From an uncultured Clostridia bacterium (GTDB taxonomy: Bacteria; Bacillota; Clostridia; UMGS1810), in NCBI GenBank assembly GCA_934481345.1, contig CAKSPF010000008.1, forward strand, positions 55,217 to 119,216: 64,000 bases of DNA, read 5' to 3'. This document shows, piece by piece, positions 53,972-61,709 of the stretch (the stretch's first letter is position 1; every line of letters begins with the position of its first letter). The position numbers and the translations under genes are program-made. The notes beneath the pieces are model-generated. The model did no database searches. It was not told the DNA's origin and saw nothing but the letters and a program-made list of their open reading frames with translations.

Positions 53972-55207
53972 ATGCGAAACAGAATTATAGCAGTTTTAAC
54001 CGCGGCATCAATTGCGCTGACATTTACAGCCTGCGGCAAAAAAGAAGAAAAGAAACAGCAAACAAGCGCGACTAATGTAACGGTAAGCGAAGCAACGACA
54101 GATACTGTCGCAAGCACTGTAAGCTATACCGGAGAAGTAAAGGCAACGGCGTCGGCAAGCGTTTCGCCGAAGGCATCGGGAACGGTCGAAAGAGTTTATG
54201 CGGAAATCGGTGATTTCGTAAAGGCCGGCTCTGCCCTTATGAAAATAGATTCCACGTCATATCAGCTTTCTTATAATCAGGCACAGGCAGCATACAACAG
54301 CGCCGCAGCAGCCTATAATAATGTGAAAAACGGAAGCAATGCACAGACGCAGGTTTCGTTAAACCAGGCACTTTCAAATGCACAGTCTAATTATGATACT
54401 GCGCTTGATAATTACAACAGACAAAAAACTCTTTTTGACATAGGCGCAATAAGCCAGGTCGCATTGGACAGCGCAAAAACAGCTCTTGATAATGCCAAAG
54501 TTGCACTCGACAGCGCAAAGACAAGCGCAAACTTAAATCAATCCGTAATAGCACCGCAGTCCGAAGCAAGCGCAAAGGCGGCTGTGGAACAGGCGAAAGC
54601 CGCTGTGGATATTGCTGCTGAGGCACTTGCAAACTGTACGGTGAAAGCTCCGATTTCCGGATACATATCTTCAAAAACGGTTTCCGTAGGTCAGACGGCA
54701 TCACAGGGTATAGAAGCCTTTTCGATTAAAAATTCTAATGCGGTTGATGTTGAAATAAATGTTACCGAATCGGTAATAGGTTATTTATCTGTCGGAGATG
54801 AAGCAAAAATCAGCATCAAGTCCGCAAAAGAAAGCAATGAAAAGGGAATAATAAGCGTTGTGGGAGAAACAAAAAACGACGCAACGGGCATGTTTACCGT
54901 AAAGGTTTCCATTCCTAACGATAAAGGCAAAATAAAGGTTGGAATGCTTGCCGATGTTGTTCTCACAACCGATAAAGTAGCAGACGCGCTTGTTATCCCC
55001 GCAAGCTCCGTCCTGCAATCCGGCGACGAACAGTATGTTTATGTCGCAAACGGAAGCAAAGCGGAAAAGAAGACTATTGAAACAGGTGTTACCGACGGTG
55101 AGAGAATACAGGTTCTTTCCGGCATAAACGAAGGCGACAAGATCATTGTAGAAGGCAAAGAGTATTTGTCGGACAAAAACAATGATATAAAAATCACTTC
55201 TAAATAG
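53972..55207 (+). CDS. RND efflux periplasmic-adaptor-like (membrane fusion) lipoprotein
   Basis: 411 residues. A lipoprotein signal ends at FTAC. A split lipoyl/barrel-sandwich domain (TVERVYAEIGDFVKAGSALM, then CTVKAPISGYISSKTVSVGQ) flanks a long Ala/Asn/Gln-rich coiled-coil hairpin (about 95-205). A beta-barrel domain and a membrane-proximal domain follow (VVLTTDKVADALVIPASSVL, VEGKEYLSDKNN). It links the RND pump to the TolC-like partner. It lies 11 bases after the TolC-like gene and 23 bases before the RND gene. Confidence 0.94.
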   Translation: MRNRIIAVLTAASIALTFTACGKKEEKKQQTSATNVTVSEATTDTVASTVSYTGEVKATASASVSPKASGTVERVYAEIGDFVKAGSALMKIDSTSYQLSYNQAQAAYNSAAAAYNNVKNGSNAQTQVSLNQALSNAQSNYDTALDNYNRQKTLFDIGAISQVALDSAKTALDNAKVALDSAKTSANLNQSVIAPQSEASAKAAVEQAKAAVDIAAEALANCTVKAPISGYISSKTVSVGQTASQGIEAFSIKNSNAVDVEINVTESVIGYLSVGDEAKISIKSAKESNEKGIISVVGETKNDATGMFTVKVSIPNDKGKIKVGMLADVVLTTDKVADALVIPASSVLQSGDEQYVYVANGSKAEKKTIETGVTDGERIQVLSGINEGDKIIVEGKEYLSDKNNDIKITSK

Positions 55208-55230
55208 TTTCGTGAAAGGACGGCATATTT

Positions 55231-58200
55231 ATGAACTTAAGCAGAATTTCAGTTAAGCGTCCGGTAGCGGTAACAATGGTCGTGCTTATATTTGTGGTTA
55301 TAGGAATTTATTCTTTAAGTATGTTTTCCATTGAGCTTATGCCGGATATAGAATTATCCATGGCATTGGTATATACTTCGTATCCGAATGTAGGTTCCGA
55401 AGAAGTGGAAAATCTTGTTACCAAAACCATTGAGGGCGCAGTAAGCTCGGTATCCGGTGCACAGACAATAACAAGCCAGTCCTCCGAAGGCACAAGCATG
55501 ACAATGATTGAGTTTTCGTCAAAGACCGACATGGACAAAGCCGTACAGGATATTTCCGATAAAATAGACCTTGTAAAAAGCTATCTGCCCGACGGCGCCG
55601 AAGATCCGATGGTTTTAAAGCTTGATACCTCCATGATGCCGGCGGCTATGATGAGCATATCCTATGAAGGGTATGACGAGATACAAACAAAAAAATTTGC
55701 CGAGGACAATGTGGAAAACAAGCTTGAAGCAGTAGACGGCGTTGCTTCCGTTACCGTATCGGGAGGACAGGACAGAATAATCGAAGTAGAAGTGGACCCC
55801 GAAAAGCTTTTCGGCTACGGAGTATCCATGAATGATGTGGTAACAGCTATATCGTCGCAAAATGTAAACCTGCCGTCGGGAACGGTAATAAACCGCGGCA
55901 AAAAGCTTGCGGTAAGGGCAATCGGAAAATTCAGTTCGGTTGACGATATAGGCTATGTTCCGCTTACAACCTCGTCCGGACAGATAGTATACTTAACGGA
56001 CGTTGCAACGGTTAGGGATACATATTCGGACATTGAAACGATGGCAAGGCTGAACGGCAAAAATGCTATTTCGCTGTCTGTCACTGCGGAATCGGACGCA
56101 AATACCGTTGACGTTGTAGACGGTGTAATAGCTGCGCTTGATGAAATAAAAGCGCAAAATCCCAAATTTACATACAATATGACTATGGAACAGGCAAGCT
56201 ACATCAAGGATTCCATATCAAGCGTTGCCGAAAATGCTGTATCCGGCGCACTGCTTGCGGTGTTCATTTTGTTGCTGTTCCTTGCAAACTTCAAGACGTC
56301 AATGGTAATAGGCATATCAATGCCTATATCGGTAATTACAACATTTATAGGAATGTATTTTTCAAACATGACGCTGAACGTTGTGTCGCTCGGCGGACTG
56401 GCGCTCGGCGTAGGTATGCTCGTGGATAACTCTGTAGTTGTGCTCGAAAATATATTCCGACACAGAAGCGAGCTTGGAAAAGATGCCGAGAAATCGGCAA
56501 TCGAAGGCGCTCAGGAAGTAGTGGGAGCCGTTGTTGCATCTGTTCTTACAACGTGTATCGTATATGTACCGATACTGTTTATAGACAATATGATGGCGGT
56601 AATGTTTAAGCAGCTTGCATTTACAATTATTTTCTCACAGCTTGCCTCGCTTATAACAACGTTTTTGCTTGTGCCGATGCTATCATCAAAAATCAAGGAA
56701 AACAAGCCGAACAAAAAACTCGGATTTATTTTAAATCCGTTTGCAAAGTTTATGGATAAGGTTTATGTTGTTTATGAACGCGGACTCAGGTATGTGCTCT
56801 CGCACAGAAAAATATTCATGGGAAGCGTATTCGGGTTGTTCATACTGAGTCTTGTGGTGCTGTCATTTCTCGGAATGTCTTTGATGGGTGATACGGACGA
56901 GGGAACGGTAACCGTTTCCGTTACACTTCCGGAGGGTTCGCAGCTTGAAAGTACAAACAACATAACTCTTAAAATAGAAGACACCATAATGAAAAACAAA
57001 AATGTTGATACTGTTTTCACATCTGTCGGTTCGGGCGGTCAGACAAGTATGCTCGGCGGCACTTCGGCAAATTCTTCGTCAATTACCGTTTCGCTGAAGG
57101 ATAAAAGGAAGGACGATACAAACGCAGTTGCACAGCAGCTGAGAAAATCTCTTTCCGATATTTCGGGTGCTGTTATAACCGTCAGTGCATCAGATTCTTC
57201 GATGATGTCTTCCGAAGGATTGGAGTTTGAATATTCCGGAAATGATGACAAGGTTCTGGAGAAATATGTGCTCCAAGCGGAAAAAGTGCTTGCAAAAATA
57301 GACGGTGTGGTTGAAACAGACACCTCAATAGCGGACAAAAAGCCTGAAATGCACATGGTTATAGACTCTGCAAAGGCTTCCAGATACGGTTTGAGTACAG
57401 CAACCGTGGCAACAATGGTAAAAAATATTCAGAACGGTTTAACCGCAGGACGGTATAACGAATCCGGTACGGAATATGACATTAACGTGGTTTACCCGGA
57501 ACATTACGCCGATGAAACCGATTTGCTCAAAAATATGCAGATACGGACCATGACAGGACAATGGATTGCACTTTCGGATGTTGCGGATATTTCCGAAAAA
57601 GAGGGCTACACCACTTTAAAGCGCGTTGACCAGAAAAGAGTAATCACGCTTACCGGAACCCTGTACGGAACCGATATGGGAACCGTAAACAATAAGTTCA
57701 ACAAGGAAATGCAGAAATACCCGGCACCGGACGGCGTGAGCCAGTCAACAGGCGGCACATACACCGTAATGATTGAGGCGATGCAGTCACTTCTGCTTGC
57801 AATACTTCTCGGAATACTGCTTATGTATATGGTAATGGCTGCTCAGTTTGAAAACTTAATTCAGCCGTTTATAATACTGTTTACACTTCCGCTGGCAATG
57901 ATAGGAGTTGTGCTGTCGCTTGTAATAGCACGCAGTCCTCTCTCGGTTGTAAGCTGTATAGGTATACTGATGCTTATGGGTATAGTCGTAAACAACGCAA
58001 TCGTACTTATAGACTTTATAAATACATCGAAAAAAGAAACTCCGGATTTGAGCAGAACAGAGCTTTTGGTGCATGCCGGCAAGACAAGAATGCGTCCTGT
58101 TCTTATGACATCGCTCACATCTATCCTCGGATTTTTGCCTATGGCTCTTGCAATAGGTGCGAGCGGAGCGGAAATGATGCAGCCGCTTGCGGTTGTATTG

Positions 58201-58344
58201 GTCGGAGGTCTTACGGTAGGTACGGTTCTTACACTTTTTGTAATCCCTGTAGTGTATTCAATATTTGATGACAGGGCAATTAAAAGAAAAATGAAGAAAG
58301 AACGGAAAAAACAACTGAGAAAACAACAAAAAACAGAAGCATGA
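55231..58344 (+). CDS. RND-family efflux transporter (HAE1/AcrB-like)
   Basis: 1037 residues, full RND length. Twelve membrane helices flank two large extracytoplasmic loops. Landmarks: ISVKRPVAVTMVVLIFVVIG at the start, TM4 GVGMLVDNSVVVLENIFRHR with the proton-relay Asp, and the C-terminal half PFIILFTLPLAMIGVVLSLV and GIVVNNAIVLIDFINTSKK. The protein ends in a Lys/Arg-rich tail. It exports lipophilic compounds, detergents or peptides using the proton gradient. It is the last gene of the MarR-regulated operon and is followed by a strong terminator. Confidence 0.96.
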   Translation: MNLSRISVKRPVAVTMVVLIFVVIGIYSLSMFSIELMPDIELSMALVYTSYPNVGSEEVENLVTKTIEGAVSSVSGAQTITSQSSEGTSMTMIEFSSKTDMDKAVQDISDKIDLVKSYLPDGAEDPMVLKLDTSMMPAAMMSISYEGYDEIQTKKFAEDNVENKLEAVDGVASVTVSGGQDRIIEVEVDPEKLFGYGVSMNDVVTAISSQNVNLPSGTVINRGKKLAVRAIGKFSSVDDIGYVPLTTSSGQIVYLTDVATVRDTYSDIETMARLNGKNAISLSVTAESDANTVDVVDGVIAALDEIKAQNPKFTYNMTMEQASYIKDSISSVAENAVSGALLAVFILLLFLANFKTSMVIGISMPISVITTFIGMYFSNMTLNVVSLGGLALGVGMLVDNSVVVLENIFRHRSELGKDAEKSAIEGAQEVVGAVVASVLTTCIVYVPILFIDNMMAVMFKQLAFTIIFSQLASLITTFLLVPMLSSKIKENKPNKKLGFILNPFAKFMDKVYVVYERGLRYVLSHRKIFMGSVFGLFILSLVVLSFLGMSLMGDTDEGTVTVSVTLPEGSQLESTNNITLKIEDTIMKNKNVDTVFTSVGSGGQTSMLGGTSANSSSITVSLKDKRKDDTNAVAQQLRKSLSDISGAVITVSASDSSMMSSEGLEFEYSGNDDKVLEKYVLQAEKVLAKIDGVVETDTSIADKKPEMHMVIDSAKASRYGLSTATVATMVKNIQNGLTAGRYNESGTEYDINVVYPEHYADETDLLKNMQIRTMTGQWIALSDVADISEKEGYTTLKRVDQKRVITLTGTLYGTDMGTVNNKFNKEMQKYPAPDGVSQSTGGTYTVMIEAMQSLLLAILLGILLMYMVMAAQFENLIQPFIILFTLPLAMIGVVLSLVIARSPLSVVSCIGILMLMGIVVNNAIVLIDFINTSKKETPDLSRTELLVHAGKTRMRPVLMTSLTSILGFLPMALAIGASGAEMMQPLAVVLVGGLTVGTVLTLFVIPVVYSIFDDRAIKRKMKKERKKQLRKQQKTEA

Positions 58345-58345
58345 T

Positions 58346-58380
58346 AAAACCGGATACGCGAAATGCGTATCCGGTTTTTT
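58346..58380. terminator. Terminator between RND operon and AraC gene
   Basis: AAAACCGGATACGC at 58346-58359 pairs with GCGTATCCGGTTTT at 58365-58378, with T residues after. It serves both convergent genes. Confidence 0.88.
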
Positions 58381-58389
58381 GTTACATAT

Positions 58390-59253
58390 TTATTTTTTTG
58401 CTTTTTGGCTTTCTGTATAAAAGCTGGACAATACCTTTTTTCGATACAAAATGGAATTCTTTTTGTATTCGAGCGGAGATATGCCGTATTGTTTTTTGAA
58501 TAGCTTGGAGAAAGCAAACTGATCGTCATAGCCGACGTTTTTGGCAATTTCGGAAATATTGAGCTCGCCGATTTCCAAAAGTTTTGCCGCCATGGCAAGT
58601 TTATATTCGATAACATATTGCTGCGGACTCATTCCGACATGCTTGCGGAAAATGCGGAACAGATAACTCCGTTCAATATTGGCAACTTCGCACAGGGCGT
58701 CAACGGTAATTTTGTTTTTGTAATTTGATTTTATGTAATTTATACAGAGGTTAGTGTATTCCTTTACTCCGGTAACTTTCTTTAAAACGCTTTTATTATT
58801 TGTTTCACTCATGATACCCATAAGCTTAAAAAGTTCGGCTATATAGACGTATTCATTTCTTTCGTTATATGCTTTGAAAAGATTATCAAACTGCTTAATA
58901 ATTGAGTTTGTGTCGGTTGTCTGATATATTGGGGATTCGGCATTGAGTCCCATTGATTCAAAAAAGTCTTCGGCTGTTTTGCCGTATATTTCAAACCACA
59001 TATATTTCCACGGATTATCAATATCGGCACAGTAATAAGCCGGTACTTGCGATGGGGAAAAAAAAGCATCGCCTTTTTTTAAGCTGTATACATTTCCGCC
59101 GATTTTAAAAAAACCTTTTCCGTCAGTAATAAAATGAAGTATATAATTGTGGTCGGGCGAAAGATTGTTTGAATATCCGGGTACGCAATCCTGATGACCT
59201 GCCTGTACAAAAAACATATCTATATTTGTATTGGAAAATTTGAGCAGTTCCAT
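58390..59253 (-). CDS. AraC-family regulator with cupin-type sensory domain
   Basis: 287 residues from the ATG at 59253 with GGAGGT upstream. The N-terminal AraC-binding cupin (about 15-110) contains HNYILHFITDGKGFFKIGGN, YSLKKGDAFFSPSQVPAYYC and NPWKYMWFEIYG. The C-terminal double HTH (about 180-275) contains CEVANIERSYLFRIFRKHVG and NVGYDDQFAFSKLFKKQYGI. Such regulators usually sense sugars and activate glycan-use genes, but no such gene is adjacent here. It is convergent with the RND operon. Confidence 0.93.
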   Translation of the reverse strand: MELLKFSNTNIDMFFVQAGHQDCVPGYSNNLSPDHNYILHFITDGKGFFKIGGNVYSLKKGDAFFSPSQVPAYYCADIDNPWKYMWFEIYGKTAEDFFESMGLNAESPIYQTTDTNSIIKQFDNLFKAYNERNEYVYIAELFKLMGIMSETNNKSVLKKVTGVKEYTNLCINYIKSNYKNKITVDALCEVANIERSYLFRIFRKHVGMSPQQYVIEYKLAMAAKLLEIGELNISEIAKNVGYDDQFAFSKLFKKQYGISPLEYKKNSILYRKKVLSSFYTESQKAKK

Positions 59254-59384
59254 AAATATACCTCCGTTAAAATTGTTCTGATTGTATTATACAACATAAA
59301 TACATGCAAAAGCAATATTTTTATATGTTTTTTTTGCAAAAAATGTATTATATTAATATCAGCAAATACAATAGCGTTTCTTGA

Positions 59385-59512
59385 AAACGGTGGGTGTTCT
59401 CCGTGCCGGGAGAATTATTATACAAGTTCGGGGAACCATGGATAGGAACCAAAGGGATTGCCGCAAGGCAATCCCTTTAGGTTTTTCGCGGGAAACCTAA
59501 AGGATGTGAAAA
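59385..59512 (+). ncRNA. Candidate structured RNA in the 427-base AraC-greA gap
   Basis: This gap holds no convincing gene but several consecutive hairpins: TTCTCC (59397-59402) with GGAGAA (59109+300 = 59409-59414), GTTC-GGG-GAAC at 59426-59436, a perfect 12-bp stem AAAGGGATTGCC / GGCAATCCCTTT at 59451-59478 with a GCAA tetraloop, and AGGTTT / AAACCT at 59479-59498. A -35-like TTGCAA and AT-rich -10 candidates lie near 59334-59360. The stem followed by a T-run near 59480-59486 could end a transcript of about 130 bases. I do not recognise a known RNA class. The flanks 59254-59384 and 59513-59680 are AT-rich and show nothing else. Confidence 0.4.
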
Positions 59513-59680
59513 ATAGATACTGTGATTTGCGGGAAGTTAAAGCAATATACTCTATGCAACATTGATAAATATTTAACATATATTATCAAATGTAATATAG
59601 AGTGTTCGAAAATACATGCCCGGGATTATGACGGATTAAATAAACTGAAAAAATACCGTTATTGTACAAACATTAAAAAA

Positions 59681-60181
59681 TCAGTAAGGTGCAATATCTC
59701 CGGCGTTGTCACCGTTTGATTTGGTGATTTTGTTTATTATAACCTCATAACTGCCGTCCGGAGAGTCAACCGTTACGGTTTGACCTGCGGATTTTCCGAA
59801 AATTGCGGCTCCGAACGGAGAATTTTTGCTTATAAATCCCTTTGAGGCATCGTTCCTTACAGTAGTGACAATCCGCACTGTCATATCAAGCTCCATGTCT
59901 GGAATGTAGCACTCCACAATATCATTTATACCTATGCTTGAATCATCCGGGTTTTCCTCCACGATTCGAGCAGTACGAATCATATTATTTAAGTATCTTA
60001 TTCGGCTTTCGTTGCGGTTTTTATTCTTTTTGGCTTCTTTATATTCGAAATTTTCGCTTAAATCTCCGAATTCACGCGTCCGCTTTACTTCTTCAATAAG
60101 TTTTGGACGCATAGTCAGAATGCGATATTCGATTTCTTCTTTCATTTTTTTGATATCCGAAGGTGTGAGTTCATCGTGCAT
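59681..60181 (-). CDS. greA: GreA/GreB-family transcription elongation factor
   Basis: 166 residues. The N-terminal coiled coil (about 1-78) contains LTPSDIKKMKEEIEYRI and FGDLSENFEYKEAKKNKNRN, the Gre tip region that enters the polymerase secondary channel. The C-terminal FKBP-like domain (about 85-160) contains VRIVTTVRNDASKGFISKNS, PFGAAIFGKSAGQTVTV and YEVIINKI. Gre factors stimulate transcript cleavage in backtracked RNA polymerase. The tip acidic residues are present (DLSENFEYKEAK). It is 14 bases downstream of the zinc-finger gene and probably co-transcribed. Confidence 0.92.
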   Translation of the reverse strand: MHDELTPSDIKKMKEEIEYRILTMRPKLIEEVKRTREFGDLSENFEYKEAKKNKNRNESRIRYLNNMIRTARIVEENPDDSSIGINDIVECYIPDMELDMTVRIVTTVRNDASKGFISKNSPFGAAIFGKSAGQTVTVDSPDGSYEVIINKITKSNGDNAGDIAPY

Positions 60182-60195
60182 ATACAGGACCTCTT

Positions 60196-60531
60196 TTATT
60201 TTAATTGATATTTGCTTACATACTGTCCGTAGCTCATGCCAAGACTGCGGCTCAGAAAGGCTATCGTGCTCAGTTTATACTGCGGCTCGGTTTTTGGTTT
60301 CCTTTTTGCCGACGGTCTGTTTGCATTTACGCGGCATGTATCGCAGCAGTATTTTTTGCTTCGTTCGGAAATGAATTCTTTTCCGCACCATGCACAGTTA
60401 AATACACTCTGTTTTTCAAAATTTGCGGCAGAGTTTGCCTTTCGTCTGCATTTTGGCGAGCAGTACTTCTGCGCGTTTTTATTTGTTTCAAATTTTCGGC
60501 TGCAAACAGGGCAGATTAATTCTCGTTTCAT
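60196..60531 (-). CDS. Small double zinc-finger protein
   Basis: 111 residues from the ATG at 60531 with GAGGTAG upstream. Two FCS/treble-clef-like fingers are visible: CPVCSRKFETNKNAQKYCSPKCRRKAN (residues about 7-33) and CAWCGKEFISERSKKYCCDTCRVNAN (about 46-71). A basic linker and a short C-terminal helix (STIAFLSRSLGMSYGQYVSK) follow. Such fingers bind DNA, RNA or protein. The C-terminus resembles small helical tails in uncharacterised clostridial zinc-finger proteins. It may be read from the S24-controlled promoter at 60757-60785. Confidence 0.75.
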   Translation of the reverse strand: MKRELICPVCSRKFETNKNAQKYCSPKCRRKANSAANFEKQSVFNCAWCGKEFISERSKKYCCDTCRVNANRPSAKRKPKTEPQYKLSTIAFLSRSLGMSYGQYVSKYQLK

Positions 60532-60558
60532 TTTACACTACCTCACGACTTTTGTAAA

Positions 60559-60663
60559 CTAAAATATCATATTTTCCAGTATTGAACCCGTTAAAAGAAG
60601 AAAAACCGGAGTCAATAATTTTAAAAGAGACAATAAATCCATGTTTTTAAGTATTCTGATCAT
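60559..60663 (-). CDS. Possible 34-residue hydrophobic micropeptide
   Basis: An ATG at 60663 preceded by GGGAGT opens a 34-codon frame ending in TAG at 60559. It reads MIRILKNMDLLSLLKLLTPV then FLLLTGSILENMIF. One strongly hydrophobic helix follows a basic N-terminus, the look of SOS-induced membrane peptides such as TisB. It lies downstream of the consensus minus-strand promoter at 60785-60757, whose elements overlap S24-repressor-type repeats. Against it: the frame is short and it may simply be leader sequence of the zinc-finger gene. Confidence 0.4.
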   Translation of the reverse strand: MIRILKNMDLLSLLKLLTPVFLLLTGSILENMIF

Positions 60664-60744
60664 AATGTACGATACTCCCTTCGGTCGGTATGACAATTAT
60701 TTTAATTTTTCGACAGCAACAGTGAATTTTCTGCTGTTTTCGCT

Positions 60745-60792
60745 TTCGACACATTTATATTAACATCAAATGTTGTCGTTGTCAACACATTT
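60745..60792 (-). promoter_or_regulatory. Consensus promoter overlapped by repressor-type repeats
   Basis: On the minus strand TTGACA (60785-60780), 17 bases and TAATAT (60762-60757). On the plus strand (T/C)(C/A)ACACATTT occurs at 60745-60756, over the transcription start, and at 60781-60792, over the -35. A third copy lies at 60885-60896 near the start of the S24 repressor. Placement over promoter elements strongly suggests operators; the link to the S24 protein is inference. Confidence 0.65.
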
Positions 60793-60824
60793 TTTGAAAA
60801 AATTAAAAAAAATTAAAAAAACTG

Positions 60825-60896
60825 TTGCGTTAAAGGAACAAATGTGATATGCTATATATAGAATAAAAAGCAAGTGTTTCTGTTACCGACACATTT
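60825..60896 (+). promoter_or_regulatory. Promoter and operator of the S24 repressor gene
   Basis: TTGCGT at 60825-60830, a 17-base spacer and TATGCT at 60848-60853. The repeat ACCGACACATTT at 60885-60896, preceded by an inverted GTGT, lies in the leader 29 bases before the ATG, which suits autorepression. Confidence 0.55.
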
Positions 60897-60924
60897 TTGC
60901 ACTAAGGAAAGGAATGATTAATGC

Positions 60925-61566
60925 ATGTCCGAATTCGGCGCACGGCTCAAAAAGGCACGCAAGGATAAGCACATTACACAGGCAATGCTCACGGATATTT
61001 TAAGAAATCAGTACAATTTAAAAACAGACAGAGTTATGATCAGTAAATGGGAAACGGGATTTCAAAAACCGCATGCCGATACGGTGGCGGTTATTGCTCA
61101 GATACTCGGTGTTTCCACCGATTACCTTTTGTACGGATATGAAACGCTGCCTTTTGACAGCAGTCCGGGATCGGCACAGCAAATCAAAAAGATACGCATG
61201 CTTGGCTCGATAGCCTGCGGAACACCGATTTTCTGCAATGAGGAGTATGAATATGTTGTTGCAACGGGTGAAAATGCAAATGCGGATTTTTGCCTTACCG
61301 CAAAGGGTGACAGTATGATTAACGCACGCATAGCAGACGGAGATATAGTATTTATCAAGCAGCAAAGCACAGTGGACGACGGCGAGATTGCAGCTGTGGT
61401 AATCGGTGATGAGGCTACTTTGAAAAGAGTATACAAAACGCCCGAAGGGTTAATGCTTGTTGCGGAAAATCCGGCTTATCAGCCCATGTATGTATCGGGA
61501 GATGAGCTGAATCAGACATGGATATTGGGAAAGGCAATAGGCTTTCAGAGTATGTGCCTGAGCTAA
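60925..61566 (+). CDS. XRE-type HTH repressor with LexA-like S24 peptidase domain
   Basis: 213 residues from the ATG at 60925. An N-terminal HTH (about 4-68: ARKDKHITQAMLTDIL, ISKWETGFQKPHADTVAVIA) joins a peptidase S24 domain. The predicted self-cleavage bond is Cys98-Gly99 in GSIACGTPIF, the nucleophile Ser130 is in KGDSM, and the general-base Lys167 is in EATLKRVY; the 37-residue Ser-Lys spacing equals that of LexA. Such proteins cleave themselves on RecA-ssDNA filaments and release damage-inducible or phage genes. No prophage is adjacent. Repeats in its own and the divergent promoter suggest a small local regulon. Confidence 0.92.
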   Translation: MSEFGARLKKARKDKHITQAMLTDILRNQYNLKTDRVMISKWETGFQKPHADTVAVIAQILGVSTDYLLYGYETLPFDSSPGSAQQIKKIRMLGSIACGTPIFCNEEYEYVVATGENANADFCLTAKGDSMINARIADGDIVFIKQQSTVDDGEIAAVVIGDEATLKRVYKTPEGLMLVAENPAYQPMYVSGDELNQTWILGKAIGFQSMCLS

Positions 61567-61618
61567 TACTTAACAAATATATGGATATTTTGCGCTTGTT
61601 TTATGTATAAAGCGGAAA

Positions 61619-61647
61619 TTGACTTTTTGCATAATAAATGTTATCAT
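61619..61647 (+). promoter_or_regulatory. Promoter of the MATE-HAD genes
   Basis: TTGACT at 61619-61624, a 17-base spacer and TATCAT at 61642-61647, about 60 bases before the MATE start. Confidence 0.5.
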
Positions 61648-61651
61648 AAAG

Positions 61652-61679
61652 TTCGTCGGTCGAAATCCGGCGAATTTTT
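61652..61679 (+). terminator. Hairpin with T-run between S24 repressor and MATE genes
   Basis: TTCGTCGG at 61652-61659 pairs with CCGGCGAA at 61667-61674 (one G-U), followed by TTTTT. It ends the repressor transcript but lies at the start of the MATE transcript predicted from 61619, so it could also attenuate that one. Confidence 0.6.
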
Positions 61680-61709
61680 ATGTAAAATCAGTTTTAAGGG
61701 GGATAATAC

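Noticed and set aside
59522..59719. Short plus-strand open frame beside greA
   Set aside because: Low complexity, AT-rich, overlaps the greA 3' end, no convincing ribosome site.
60532..61566. Prophage remnant around the S24 repressor
   Set aside because: No integrase, structural or replication phage genes occur nearby; the flanking genes are ordinary chromosomal ones.
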